A stretch of DNA of 50,610 nt from Akkermansia muciniphila (GCA_945900775.1 CAMDJP010000016.1:1-50610), one strand, 5' to 3'. Shown: positions 8,190 to 17,228, counted from the first letter of the stretch. Notes: generated by a model from the sequence alone, not told the origin. Made by a program: numbers and translations.

Positions 8190-9653
8190 ATGGCCAAACG
8201 TTCCTCACAGAATCTGGACGAAGGGATCAACATGGACTCCATGATGGACAATATGACCAACGTGGTCGGCGTCCTCCTGCTCGTACTCATCATCGTGCAG
8301 TTGGGCGTAAAAAACTCCTCTGCGCAGCTCGAGGAGCAGTATGCCAATGCCACACCCGAGGACGTCGAGAAGGTCCAACAAAAGCTCAAGAAGGCCAAGG
8401 ATCTCGGCAATAAAGAGGGCGCCATCGAGGAGGCGGCCGAGAAACTTAAAACGACCCAGGCCGATTTGCGCGAGTTCGAATCCAGCCTCGCAAAGAAGGG
8501 TTTCAAGCTCGAAGAAATGATTGCCCTGAAGAAGGACCTCAAAAGCAAACAGGAGGATGAGAGTGCCAAGAAAAAGGTCGCCAATTCACTTCTTACAGAA
8601 ATCGAGGGCCTCAAGGCCGCCCTAGACAAGACGCCTGCTCCCAAAGGTCCGCCGCCTCTCAATGTGCGAGTACCGCTCCCGAGCGAGCCGCCGGCCAATC
8701 CGGTCTTCCTGAATATCCTCTGCATGAGCAACCGCATCTACATTCTGCGCGAGAAATACTGGGCCATACAGGTAGCCAACACAATCAATAGCAATTCTGT
8801 CGCGCTGAAATACTTCCGGCAGCCACTCGACCCCAAGGCTGGCCCAATCTTGGATCATCGTAAGACTGTCGATGTCTTAAACGGCCGTAATCTTGGCGAC
8901 GAATACGTGGCGATTCAAATTCCACTCGGCGACGGCGACCCCACCAAGAGCACCACAGACCGCCTGCGCATGCGCATCGTCCCCCGTCAGGACGGCGGCG
9001 TGACCGCGGAGCAGATGCGGGCCGATTACCAGCAGATTTCGCGAAGGCCGACCGAGCCGAATCTCGAGGACGAGGAACCGAAAGAATCGTTCAAATTCTC
9101 ACCCTTTCAAAAAAATGTTAAGGCCTTTAACTTCAAGCCTTTGCCGGGCGTGGTCTACCAGTTCTTAATCCATCCCAGCGGCGTCGCTGCCTACCACGCC
9201 GCCCGCGAGCTATGTGCATTTTACAAGGTGCCCGCCCGCTGGGATTTCACCGTCAGCACCGACTATAGCGAGGTGCTCAACCCGAGGCCCATCGTCAACC
9301 GCCTCAACGATCTACCGCCGTCACCGTTCAACGGCATCCTCGCCGCCGTAGACAGCGGGGCCAAGACCATCACCCTCCAGCGGACACCACCCTTGGTGAT
9401 TGCTATCACAAGCTCGTCTATCTCTCTCGACGGCAAAATGGTCCCGTTGGCCGAATTGCAACCAGGCAACTACGTCGCCCAGGGGTCCTACCTGCATAAC
9501 ATTTTTACCGGTCAGAACACGGGCACTATCATCAATGCATTATCTCAGGCCCCTCCGCCCCCTCCGCCCCCTCCGCCCAAGACTACTCCGCCTGCGAAGC
9601 CAACCGGCCCTGCCCCAATCATCATCACCGCGCCCAAAAAGAAGCTGGACTGA
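8190..9653 (+). CDS. ExbD/MotB-like single-span membrane protein with large C-terminal domain (second copy)
   Basis: 487 residues. A short cytoplasmic N-terminus with an acidic DSMMDNMTNVV motif leads into a span at about residues 23-41 (VGVLLLVLIIVQLGV). D16 or D20 at the membrane edge is the candidate for the ion-coupling Asp of ExbD/MotB, which the preceding gene lacks. A coiled coil covers about 48-145. The C-terminal part (about 160-440) looks globular, with no OmpA-type peptidoglycan-binding motif recognised. The tail is Pro-rich (polyproline near residue 455) and basic. Nine bases separate it from the previous stop. It probably completes a channel complex of one ExbB-like and two ExbD-like subunits. 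Specific function unknown. Confidence 0.72.
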   Translation: MAKRSSQNLDEGINMDSMMDNMTNVVGVLLLVLIIVQLGVKNSSAQLEEQYANATPEDVEKVQQKLKKAKDLGNKEGAIEEAAEKLKTTQADLREFESSLAKKGFKLEEMIALKKDLKSKQEDESAKKKVANSLLTEIEGLKAALDKTPAPKGPPPLNVRVPLPSEPPANPVFLNILCMSNRIYILREKYWAIQVANTINSNSVALKYFRQPLDPKAGPILDHRKTVDVLNGRNLGDEYVAIQIPLGDGDPTKSTTDRLRMRIVPRQDGGVTAEQMRADYQQISRRPTEPNLEDEEPKESFKFSPFQKNVKAFNFKPLPGVVYQFLIHPSGVAAYHAARELCAFYKVPARWDFTVSTDYSEVLNPRPIVNRLNDLPPSPFNGILAAVDSGAKTITLQRTPPLVIAITSSSISLDGKMVPLAELQPGNYVAQGSYLHNIFTGQNTGTIINALSQAPPPPPPPPPKTTPPAKPTGPAPIIITAPKKKLD

Positions 9654-9678
9654 CGTCTCGCTCTCTTTTCCGAGAAAT

Positions 9679-11145
9679 TCAGGCGAGAATCGGTTTTACC
9701 ACCTTGCCGTGGACGTCCGTGAGACGGAAGTAGCGACCTTGGAACTTGTACGTGAGCCGCTCATGGTCGAGACCAAGTAAGTGAAGGATGGTGGCCTGAA
9801 AATCGTGCACGTGCACCGGATCCTGCACCGCGTTGAACGCGAACTCGTCGCTCGCGCCGTAGCTGATGCCGGGCTTCACGCCGCCACCCGCCATCCACGT
9901 GGTGAACGCGTACGGATGATGGTCGCGGCCCCACGACTTCTTGTCGGCGATATTCCCTTGGCAGAACGGCGTGCGGCCAAACTCACCGCCCCAGATGACG
10001 AGCGTATCGTCGAGCAGCCCACGTTGTTTTAAATCCTTCACCAGCGCCGCGCTTGGTTGGTCGGTATCCTTGCACTGGATTGCGAACTGCGTGGAGAGGT
10101 TCCGGTGATGATCCCAGCCGGCGTGGAAAAGCTGCACGTGCCGCACACCGCGCTCGATGAGTCGCCGCGCGAGCAGGCAGTTGTGGGCGAAGCTACCCTG
10201 GCGCGTCACGTCCGGCCCATACATCTCGAGCACCGACTTCGGCTCCTTCGAAAGGTCCGCCAAATCTGGCACACTCGACTGCATCCGATAGGCCATCTCG
10301 TATTGCGCGATGCGTGTGAGAATCTCCGGGTCGCCGAACTCCAGGTGCTTCAGCTCGTTCAACTCCTTCACACCATCGAGCACTTCGCGCCGCACCGCAC
10401 GGCTCATGCCGTCGGGATCCTTTAGATAAAGCACCGGCGAACCACTACCGCGGAAGTTCACGCCCTGGAACTTCGATGGCAGAAAGCCGCTACTCCAGTA
10501 AAAGTCGTAGAAGATCTGGCCGCAGCTCGCCTCTTTGTCGCGACTCGTCATCACCACAAAGGCTGGGAAATCCTCCGTCTCACTGCCGAGGCCGTAGCTC
10601 GTCCACGCACCGAGACTCGGCCGACCCGGCTGCTCTCCGCCCGTGAGAAAGAAGCAGATTGCCGGGGCATGGTTCACCTGCGTCGTGTGCATCGAGTGGA
10701 TGAAACAGAGGTCATCCGTCACGCCCGCCGTGTACGGCAGCAGGTCACTAATCCACCGACCACACTGACCGTGTTGACGAAACGGTGCGATGGATGGCAG
10801 GACTTTCTTGTCCTTCTGCCCCGCCGTCATCGTCGAGAGGCGCTGGTTCTTGTGGACCGAATCGGGAATCTGCTCGCCCCGTAACTTCTCGAGCCCCGGC
10901 TTGTAGTCGAACATATCCATATGCGGCGGCCCGCCGTTCTGGAGCAGATAAATCACGCGCTTCGCCTTCGGCGCGAAGTGCGGCAAATCGGGAAGACCAC
11001 CGAATCGCTTCGCAGCCTTCGCCGGCGCGGCGTTCAAATCTTTTTGCAATAACGAGGACAACGCCACCGTGCCGAGGCCGATTGCGCCGTGACCGAAGAA
11101 CTGGCGACGGGTAAGGGCCGCTTGATGTTCAGAAATCGGGTTCAT
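9679..11145 (-). CDS. DUF1501 family protein, Tat-exported
   Basis: 488 residues from ATG 11145. The N-terminus carries a twin-arginine signal (TRRQFFGHGAIGLG, Arg13-Arg14). The body matches the DUF1501 family, which has a sulfatase/alkaline phosphatase-like fold: YLLQNGGPPHMDMFDYKPG near residue 65, a GGEFGRTP segment and a DHHPYAFTTWMAGGG segment. It starts 4 bp after the stop of the PSCyt1/DUF1549/DUF1553 gene, the classic pairing in Planctomycetes and Verrucomicrobia. Such pairs are abundant in these phyla and are linked by association to breakdown of complex, often sulfated, polysaccharides; no enzyme activity is firmly established. It is likely periplasmic and acts with its neighbour. 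Confidence 0.92.
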   Translation of the reverse strand: MNPISEHQAALTRRQFFGHGAIGLGTVALSSLLQKDLNAAPAKAAKRFGGLPDLPHFAPKAKRVIYLLQNGGPPHMDMFDYKPGLEKLRGEQIPDSVHKNQRLSTMTAGQKDKKVLPSIAPFRQHGQCGRWISDLLPYTAGVTDDLCFIHSMHTTQVNHAPAICFFLTGGEQPGRPSLGAWTSYGLGSETEDFPAFVVMTSRDKEASCGQIFYDFYWSSGFLPSKFQGVNFRGSGSPVLYLKDPDGMSRAVRREVLDGVKELNELKHLEFGDPEILTRIAQYEMAYRMQSSVPDLADLSKEPKSVLEMYGPDVTRQGSFAHNCLLARRLIERGVRHVQLFHAGWDHHRNLSTQFAIQCKDTDQPSAALVKDLKQRGLLDDTLVIWGGEFGRTPFCQGNIADKKSWGRDHHPYAFTTWMAGGGVKPGISYGASDEFAFNAVQDPVHVHDFQATILHLLGLDHERLTYKFQGRYFRLTDVHGKVVKPILA

Positions 11146-11149
11146 CGCA

Positions 11150-13666
11150 TCACTCTTTCGTAATCACCTCGTCGAGGTTCAGAATCAGATTGCAGAACGC
11201 AGTCCACGCAGCGTGCTCGGGCGCGGAGAGTTTTTCGTTGCGTGGCGATTCGCCGACCTTCAGTAATTTTTCGGACGCAACAGGATCGGCGGCGAAAGCC
11301 GTGCGTAACTTCGCCAGTCGTGTGACAAGCACGCGTTGTTCAGCTTTCGTCGGCGCACGCGCAGCGGCGAGACGGAAGGCGAACTCGATCCGCGCCTCAT
11401 CGTTGTCCGCAGAGGCGATGACGCGTTCCGCCATCGCGCGCGCAGCTTCGACATGCGTCGTCTCATTCAGCGTCGCAAGCGCGTGCAGCGGCGTGTTCGT
11501 GCGCGGCGATTTCACGGCACAGACCTGGCGGTTCGCGACGTCAAAGAACATTGTCGGCCCCACGATGCGGCGCCAGAACGTGTACAGACTGCGGCGGTAA
11601 AGCGCCTCGCCGTGGTCCTGCGTGTAACGAATCTTGCCGAACGTGGCATCCTCCCAGACGCCCTCGGGTTGATACGGGCGCACCGGCGGCCCGCCAACTT
11701 TTTCGACGAGCAGACCGCTCATGGCGAGTGCCTGGTCGCGCAGCATCCACGAGGGCATCCGGAACCGCGCGCCACGGGCGAGCAGGCGATTCTCCGGATC
11801 GCTCTCGATGAGCGAGGCGCTGGCTTTCGACGATTGCCGGTAAGTGGCGCTGGTGACAATGAGCCGATGCAGCGCCTTCACATCCCAGCCCGTGCGAAGA
11901 AATTCGGTGGCGAGCCAGTCGAGTAATTCCGGGTGCGACGGCTTCTCGCCCTGCACGCCGAAGTCTTCAGTCGTCTTTACGAGAGCGCTGTCGAAGAAAA
12001 TCTGCCATTGACGATTCACTGTGACGCGCGCGGTGAGCGGGTGGGCAGGCGAAACGAGCCAGCGCGCGAGGCCGAGGCGATTGGTCGGCGCACCGGCGGG
12101 AATCGGCGCGAGGTCCGGCGGCACGGCGATAGACACCTTCTCCGCCGTCTTGTTGTAATTGCCGCGCACGAGCACGAAGGTATCGCGCGGCTTGGGCATC
12201 TCCTCCATCACCATCACACGCGAAATAGATTTGTCGAAACCATCGCGACGTTCGATGGCGCTGCGAAGCTCCTCCAGCAGCTTGCTGTAATCGGGCTGCT
12301 TGGCTTTGGTGACATTCACCATCTCGCGCAAGCCAGGCAAGCTGCGCTGAACGGCGATTTTCTTCAACTCGCCGAGAACGTTGCCAGAAAACTCCTTCGC
12401 CGCCGGCGAGTCGGCCGGCAGCTTCTTTTCTTCGCGCGGGAAAAGCGTCTTCTCGAGTTCGTCAATCTTGGCGCCAATCCGTTTGATCTCTTCGCGCAGC
12501 TCGTTGATTTTCACCCCCTGCTCCGGCGTGGAGAAGTCCACCACCGGCGCGGTCTGTCCGTTGCCACCGCCGCCGTTCACCGGTGTGTTGTTGAAAAAAG
12601 CGAGAAGGGAATAATAATCGCGCTGCGAGAAGGGATCGTACTTGTGATCGTGACAGCGCGCGCAGCCGAGCGTGAGCCCCAGCCAGACGGTCGAGAGCGT
12701 CTCGGTCTGGTCGAAGAGATACTCGATGCGATTCTCTTCGGCGATGCGCCCGCCCTCGCCGTTAATCATGTGGTTGCGATTAAAAGCCGTGGCGATCCGC
12801 TGATTGAGTGTGGCGTTCGGCAGCAGGTCGCCCGCAAGTTGCTCGAGTGTGAACCGGTCGTACGGCATATTCGCGTTGAGGGCGTTGACCACCCAATCGC
12901 GCCATGGCCACATCGTACGGACGCCGTCGCCCTGATAGCCGTTCGAATCTGCGTAGCGCGCGGCATCGAGCCAGTCCCAAACCATCCGCTCACCGTAACG
13001 CGGACTGGCAAACAGCCGATCCACCACCCGCTCGAAGGCGTTCGTGGATTTGTCGGCAAGGAATGCGTCCATCTCCGCCGGCGTCGGCGGCAGTCCGGTG
13101 AGATCGAGCGTCACACGGCGAATCAATGTCTCGCGCGGCGCTTCGGGTGCGGGCTTGAGATTTTCCTTTTCCAGCCGAGCGAGAATGAAACGGTCCGCGT
13201 CGTTCCGCGGCCATTTATCTTCCTTCACTTTCGGCAACTCTGGCCGGCGTGGCGGTTCGAAAGCCCAATGCTTACCCCACACCGCACCTTCGTCCACCCA
13301 GCGCTTGAGCAGCGCGATCTGCGCAGAGGTGAGCTTGCGCTTCGAATCGGGCGGCGGCATCAAATCGTCCGCGTCCTTAGTGATGATGCGTTTGACGAGT
13401 TCGCTCTCGCTGCTCTTGCTGGGGATGATGACGGGGTCGGTGGTCAGCAGCGCGCCGTCCTTCGTGTCAAGTCGCAGCTTCGCCTGACGCGCTTTCTCGT
13501 CCGGTCCGTGGCAGTGGAAGCAGTTGTCCGAGAGGATGGGCAGGATATCACGCGAGAAATCCACCGGCGCCGCCGACAAGGCGACCGCCGTCCCCAGAAA
13601 AACCATTGTTATCAGAATCCGGTCTATTCGCTGATCATAAGCGAGTAATGGAGGGCCGCAAGGCAC
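11150..13666 (-). CDS. PSCyt1-DUF1549-DUF1553 domain protein
   Basis: 838 residues from a GTG at 13666; an ATG at 13606 (MVFLGTAVAL) is an alternative start, but the longer form supplies a basic segment before the hydrophobic export signal. Neither has a good ribosome binding site. Planctomycete cytochrome c domain 1 holds a single heme site, CFHCH (C49, C52, H53). DUF1549 follows (about 150-350, with RVTLDLTGLPPTP and ARYADSNGYQGDG), then a coiled-coil linker, then DUF1553 (about 530-800, with VNRQWQIFFDSALVKT). The concanavalin-like insert found in many homologues is absent, which explains the modest length. It is exported, probably heme-binding, and forms an operon with the DUF1501 gene 4 bp downstream. 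Confidence 0.92.
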   Translation of the reverse strand: MPCGPPLLAYDQRIDRILITMVFLGTAVALSAAPVDFSRDILPILSDNCFHCHGPDEKARQAKLRLDTKDGALLTTDPVIIPSKSSESELVKRIITKDADDLMPPPDSKRKLTSAQIALLKRWVDEGAVWGKHWAFEPPRRPELPKVKEDKWPRNDADRFILARLEKENLKPAPEAPRETLIRRVTLDLTGLPPTPAEMDAFLADKSTNAFERVVDRLFASPRYGERMVWDWLDAARYADSNGYQGDGVRTMWPWRDWVVNALNANMPYDRFTLEQLAGDLLPNATLNQRIATAFNRNHMINGEGGRIAEENRIEYLFDQTETLSTVWLGLTLGCARCHDHKYDPFSQRDYYSLLAFFNNTPVNGGGGNGQTAPVVDFSTPEQGVKINELREEIKRIGAKIDELEKTLFPREEKKLPADSPAAKEFSGNVLGELKKIAVQRSLPGLREMVNVTKAKQPDYSKLLEELRSAIERRDGFDKSISRVMVMEEMPKPRDTFVLVRGNYNKTAEKVSIAVPPDLAPIPAGAPTNRLGLARWLVSPAHPLTARVTVNRQWQIFFDSALVKTTEDFGVQGEKPSHPELLDWLATEFLRTGWDVKALHRLIVTSATYRQSSKASASLIESDPENRLLARGARFRMPSWMLRDQALAMSGLLVEKVGGPPVRPYQPEGVWEDATFGKIRYTQDHGEALYRRSLYTFWRRIVGPTMFFDVANRQVCAVKSPRTNTPLHALATLNETTHVEAARAMAERVIASADNDEARIEFAFRLAAARAPTKAEQRVLVTRLAKLRTAFAADPVASEKLLKVGESPRNEKLSAPEHAAWTAFCNLILNLDEVITKE

Positions 13667-13740
13667 ATTTTATTTACCCGTCGAATGGAAATTCACCAGC
13701 TTATTGCGGCCTTAACTCTCTTTGTTGCACCGCGAGGCGC

Positions 13741-14256
13741 TCAATCGAAAATGAACACTGGTGCGAAGAGATTCACGTAAAGCGCGGCGAGCAGATCGTC
13801 CACCACCACCCCCCAACCGCCGCTTAGGGACTGCGACTGCCGCACGGGCCACGGTTTCCAGATGTCGAAGAGGCGGAACGCGGCGAAGGCCGCGAGCGTG
13901 ACAATCCATCCTTCACGGGAGAAAAGGAACTCGGGCGGCGGCGCGGGCCAAACCGCCGCACAGCTCGTTGCCGCCATCGCAAAGAAGAGAAAAACGAAAC
14001 AGAACGGTACGGCCACAATCTCATCCAGTACGACCGACTCGGGGTCCTTCTTACCAAGAATCTTTTCCGCTTCGCCACAAACCCACACAGCGAGGAGCGC
14101 GACTGCAACCGCGACGCCGAGGTAAATCCAGAGGTTGCCGGTCCGCATCAGTAAGGCCGTCCAAAGCAATCCGCCGAGCGAGCCAAAGGTCCCCGGCGCG
14201 AACGGAATTCGACCGAGACCAAAACCTTGGGCGACGAAGAGGGTGAATCTTTTCAC
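13741..14256 (-). CDS. pgpA: Phosphatidylglycerophosphatase A
   Basis: 171 residues from GTG 14256. The family signature GLGRIPFAPGTFGS lies at residues 13-26, and several hydrophobic spans follow, with a conserved DxxVLDE-like loop (PESVVLDEIVAVPF). PgpA removes phosphate from phosphatidylglycerophosphate to make phosphatidylglycerol at the inner membrane. It lies 31 bp downstream of pgsA, which makes its substrate, so the two steps of phosphatidylglycerol synthesis are adjacent and probably co-transcribed. No Shine-Dalgarno sequence is visible, so the start is less certain than the frame. Confidence 0.93.
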   Translation of the reverse strand: MKRFTLFVAQGFGLGRIPFAPGTFGSLGGLLWTALLMRTGNLWIYLGVAVAVALLAVWVCGEAEKILGKKDPESVVLDEIVAVPFCFVFLFFAMAATSCAAVWPAPPPEFLFSREGWIVTLAAFAAFRLFDIWKPWPVRQSQSLSGGWGVVVDDLLAALYVNLFAPVFIFD

Positions 14257-14287
14257 AGCGGAGGAGCGAACGGCGTGGCTTCGCCGT

Positions 14288-14896
14288 TCACATGTCCTCC
14301 AGATAAATCTGCCGGTTTTTCCAGAGGTAGATTGCTCCGGAAGTGAAGGTGAGCAGCACCGTCACCCAGAGCGAGAGGTGCGCGAACCACGGCAGCAAAT
14401 ATCCAAACAAGTCCCTCAGCCACGGCCACCACTCGACGTGTGCGTCCAGCACCAGCAGCGCGATCACGGCGGTGATTTGCGAGAAGGTCTTGTGCTTGCC
14501 GAAGCGTTCGGCGGCGAGGGTCATCCCTTTTGAAGCTGCAAGCAGGCGCAGTCCCGTGATGGCCAACTCGCGCGCGACAATCAACACGGCCATCCACGCC
14601 TCGACGCTCACCGCCGGTAACGAATCGACGCTAGGGTTGAACTTGGCGCGCCCCACGAGCGCGATGAACGCGGAGCAGGTAAGAATCTTGTCCGCCAGCG
14701 GGTCCATGAGGATGCCGAAGTTCGTGATGAGTTTGCGTTCGCGAGCGATCTTCCCGTCGAAGTAGTCCGTCAACCCTGCGATGCTGAAGAGCAACAGCGC
14801 GATGGTATCGTTCACAGGTGACCGCGAGAACATGGCCACGAGGAAGAGGCCCGTGAGGACGAAGCGCGAGACAGTGAGTTTATTGGGCAGGTTCAC
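14288..14896 (-). CDS. pgsA: CDP-diacylglycerol-glycerol-3-phosphate 3-phosphatidyltransferase
   Basis: 202 residues, multi-span membrane protein. The CDP-alcohol phosphatidyltransferase motif is complete: D44, D47-G48, A51-R52, G61, D65, D69. It condenses CDP-diacylglycerol with glycerol-3-phosphate to phosphatidylglycerophosphate, the committed step to anionic phospholipids. It follows rimO by 18 bp and precedes pgpA by 31 bp. The order ftsK, rodZ-like, rimO, pgsA resembles the arrangement in many Gram-positive genomes, which supports the assignment over other members of the family. Confidence 0.95.
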   Translation of the reverse strand: MNLPNKLTVSRFVLTGLFLVAMFSRSPVNDTIALLLFSIAGLTDYFDGKIARERKLITNFGILMDPLADKILTCSAFIALVGRAKFNPSVDSLPAVSVEAWMAVLIVARELAITGLRLLAASKGMTLAAERFGKHKTFSQITAVIALLVLDAHVEWWPWLRDLFGYLLPWFAHLSLWVTVLLTFTSGAIYLWKNRQIYLEDM

Positions 14897-14914
14897 GCAG
14901 TCTTCGTGGTCACC

Positions 14915-16597
14915 TCAAACGGGCTCTGCAATCAAGTCGTAATCAGTATGCCCGATGACCTTCACTTTGGCAAACCGGCCGGCGGGCAGCTTGCCACGGA
15001 CATACACGCGTCCGTCGATGTCGGGCGCGTCCGCCTCGCCGCGCGCAACGAGGAAGCGGCCCTTGAGCGCAGCCACCCCCTTGTCCGTCTCGCGGATGAG
15101 GCCGTGCTCCCACGAGCTGACGTTCGCACTGGCCAACTCCTTCGCGTTCGCCTCCTTCTCGATGAGCACCTTCAGCGTGCGACCCACGAAGCTTTCGGAG
15201 ATCCCGCGCGCGACCTTGTGCTGTTCGGCCATCGCGCGTTCGCGGCGTTTCTGGCGCTCCTTCTCGGAGAGTTGGCTCGCCATCTTACCGGCGATGGTTC
15301 CCTCCTCCTGCGAGTAGCTGAAAACGCCGAGGCGCTCGAAGCGTGTTTCGCGGATGAACCCGAGCAGCGTCTCGAAGTGCGCTAGGCTCTCGCCGGGGAA
15401 GCCGACGATGAACGTGGTGCGCAAGGCGATGCCAGGGATGCCTGCACGGATGCGTGCGATGAGGTCGCGGATGTACTGACCGCTCGTCTCGCGGCGCATT
15501 TTCTGGAGCATCGCGTCGTCAATGTGCTGCAGCGGCATATCCACGTAGCGCGCGACCTTCGGGCACTCGGCGATGGTGCGGATCAACTCATCAGTCCAGT
15601 GCGCGGGATGCGTGTAAAGAAGGCGAATCCAGAAGTCGCCTTTGAGCGCGTTCAACTCGCGCAGCAACGTGCATAGCGTCGTGGCGTCCACGGGCAGCGC
15701 CTTCGCGGCAGCGTTGAACTTCTCGGGCGAAGCGATGTTGCGCGAGTGGTTAGCGCGGAGGTCGAGACCGTAGTAGGTCGAATCTTGGGAAATGAGGTTC
15801 AGTTCTTGCACGCCGTCTTTGATGAGTGCCTTGGCCTCGGCGACGATGTCGGCCTGCGTTCGGCTGCGGTGACTCCCGCGCATGCGCGGGATGATGCAAA
15901 AGCTGCACGGGTGGTTACAGCCCTCGGCGATTTTCAGGTAGGCGAAGTGGCGCGGCGTGAGCCGAAAGCGCGGCGTCTCGTAATCGGGAATGTAAATCGG
16001 GCGCGCTGTGACATCGAAGATGGGCTGAGTGAGTGGCGCAATGACAGTTTTCGTTTTGCCGAACTTGTCCGTACCGCGGAGAGATTCCTCGTGATCGTGC
16101 GCATGGGTCGCCTTGCCCTTGCCCAGCGCGGCGAGCTTGGAGGCGACCTTCGCTTTGGAACTTTTGCCTTTTGCCTTCGGGGAACGCGCGACCTTCGCGG
16201 CGCGCTGGGCGATGGCCTGCTGCACGATGTCGCCGACCTTCGCCACCTGGTCGATGCCCATGAAGGCGTCCACTTCGGGGAAGAGCTTCGGCAACTCGTC
16301 GCGGAAGCGCTGGGAAAGGCAGCCGGAGACGATGACGGCTTGGCCCCGGTTGTGAGCGTCGCGCAGCTCGGTGGATTCGAGGATGGAATCCACGCTCTCC
16401 TCCTGCGCGGCGTCGATAAAGGAGCAGGTGTTGACGATGACGGCGTCGGCGCCCGCGGCGTCGCTGGTGATCTCGACGCCAGCCTTCATGAGCGAGCCGA
16501 GCATGATCTCGGCGTCCACGAGATTCTTGGCGCAGCCGAGCGAGATCATACCGACCTTCACGGGGCGCACGGCGGGTGTGTCACTTTTGCGATTCAC
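14915..16597 (-). CDS. rimO: Ribosomal protein S12 methylthiotransferase RimO, with an internal insertion
   Basis: 560 residues from GTG 16597. The N-terminal MTTase domain has the cluster-binding motifs GCAKNLVD and NTCSFID. The radical SAM motif CNHPCSFC has Cys227, Cys231 and Cys234. A TRAM domain ends the protein (KVKVIGHTDYDLI). RimO methylthiolates an Asp of ribosomal protein S12. Family members are usually about 430-450 residues; the excess is mainly a Lys/Ala/Ser-rich insertion at about residues 135-190, between the MTTase and radical SAM parts, including a HAHDHEE motif. The radical SAM flanks match RimO better than MiaB. It sits 80 bp after the rodZ-like gene. No Shine-Dalgarno sequence precedes the GTG. 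Confidence 0.93.
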   Translation of the reverse strand: MNRKSDTPAVRPVKVGMISLGCAKNLVDAEIMLGSLMKAGVEITSDAAGADAVIVNTCSFIDAAQEESVDSILESTELRDAHNRGQAVIVSGCLSQRFRDELPKLFPEVDAFMGIDQVAKVGDIVQQAIAQRAAKVARSPKAKGKSSKAKVASKLAALGKGKATHAHDHEESLRGTDKFGKTKTVIAPLTQPIFDVTARPIYIPDYETPRFRLTPRHFAYLKIAEGCNHPCSFCIIPRMRGSHRSRTQADIVAEAKALIKDGVQELNLISQDSTYYGLDLRANHSRNIASPEKFNAAAKALPVDATTLCTLLRELNALKGDFWIRLLYTHPAHWTDELIRTIAECPKVARYVDMPLQHIDDAMLQKMRRETSGQYIRDLIARIRAGIPGIALRTTFIVGFPGESLAHFETLLGFIRETRFERLGVFSYSQEEGTIAGKMASQLSEKERQKRRERAMAEQHKVARGISESFVGRTLKVLIEKEANAKELASANVSSWEHGLIRETDKGVAALKGRFLVARGEADAPDIDGRVYVRGKLPAGRFAKVKVIGHTDYDLIAEPV

Positions 16598-16677
16598 AAC
16601 AACAAAACAAACAAGGGGGTAAGCTTACGCGGCGCGCGGGCTCCCAAGCAATCTTCGAAAAATCCGCGAGGAGGACC

Positions 16678-17181
16678 TCAGCGCTTCGTCGGAGCGTTCG
16701 TGGGGATAGGGAGATACTCCGGCGGCGGCGAAGTTTGGCGGAGGCCGGAGCCCAACTCGGAGAGCGGATCGGACGTGCCTTGGCTCTGCCAATAGCGGAA
16801 GGCGAAATAGCCGGCGACAAGCAGGCCGAGGAGGATGACCATCGGCAGAACGACCATTAGGTTCGCCTTGCTGAGCTGAAGCATCACGGCGTCGAGCAAA
16901 CCGCGATTCGGACCTCCGCCGCCGGAGATTTCTTTGAACTTATCGGACTTGCCCAACTCGGCATTGAGCGCCTCCTGAAGCGGCGGCCAAGGGAGTTTGG
17001 TAGCATCGGCATAGGCGCGGACGAATCCGCGTACGTAGATCGGTGCGGCGAAAGAATCTAAGCGACCCTCCTCGACGGCGAGGACCTGATCACTCCCCAT
17101 CTTGGTGATCTCGGCAATCTGCTGGACGGAGAGGTTCTGCTCCTCGCGCGCGCGACGCAATTGTTCACCGACGTTCGACAT
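16678..17181 (-). CDS. RodZ-like helix-turn-helix membrane protein
   Basis: 167 residues. An Xre-type helix-turn-helix of the RodZ kind fills residues about 4-65 (GEQLRRAREEQNLSVQQIAE, then YVRGFVRAYA). A linker and one transmembrane span (about 108-133) follow, with a short Pro-rich tail outside. RodZ links MreB to the cell envelope. This protein lacks the large periplasmic beta domain of E. coli RodZ (337 residues there), so it is a short version such as is common outside Proteobacteria. It lies between ftsK and rimO. A promoter-like sequence abuts its start. Confidence 0.82.
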   Translation of the reverse strand: MSNVGEQLRRAREEQNLSVQQIAEITKMGSDQVLAVEEGRLDSFAAPIYVRGFVRAYADATKLPWPPLQEALNAELGKSDKFKEISGGGGPNRGLLDAVMLQLSKANLMVVLPMVILLGLLVAGYFAFRYWQSQGTSDPLSELGSGLRQTSPPPEYLPIPTNAPTKR

Positions 17182-17189
17182 CGGAGCCG

Positions 17190-17218
17190 AAAGTAGGCGA
17201 CCGCGGACGAATTGACAA
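17190..17218 (-). promoter_or_regulatory. Candidate promoter of the rodZ-like gene
   Basis: On the minus strand TTGTCA and TACTTT are separated by 17 bp, a sigma-70-like arrangement. The -10 box ends 8 bases before the ATG, implying a very short or absent 5' leader. Confidence 0.45.
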
Positions 17219-17228
17219 TCTCGGAAAA

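Noticed and set aside
5195-9653. Zorya-type phage defence system (ZorA with long coiled-coil tail, ZorB)
   Set aside because: The ExbB/MotA domain with a long tail is ZorA-like in layout, but neither ExbD-like protein shows an OmpA/peptidoglycan-binding domain, and no ZorC, ZorD or ZorE-type helicase or nuclease gene is nearby.
11933-13648. 571-codon plus-strand open frame
   Set aside because: It is the complement of the PSCyt1/DUF1549/DUF1553 gene. Its product is Arg/His-rich with no domain, as expected for an antisense frame in GC-rich DNA.
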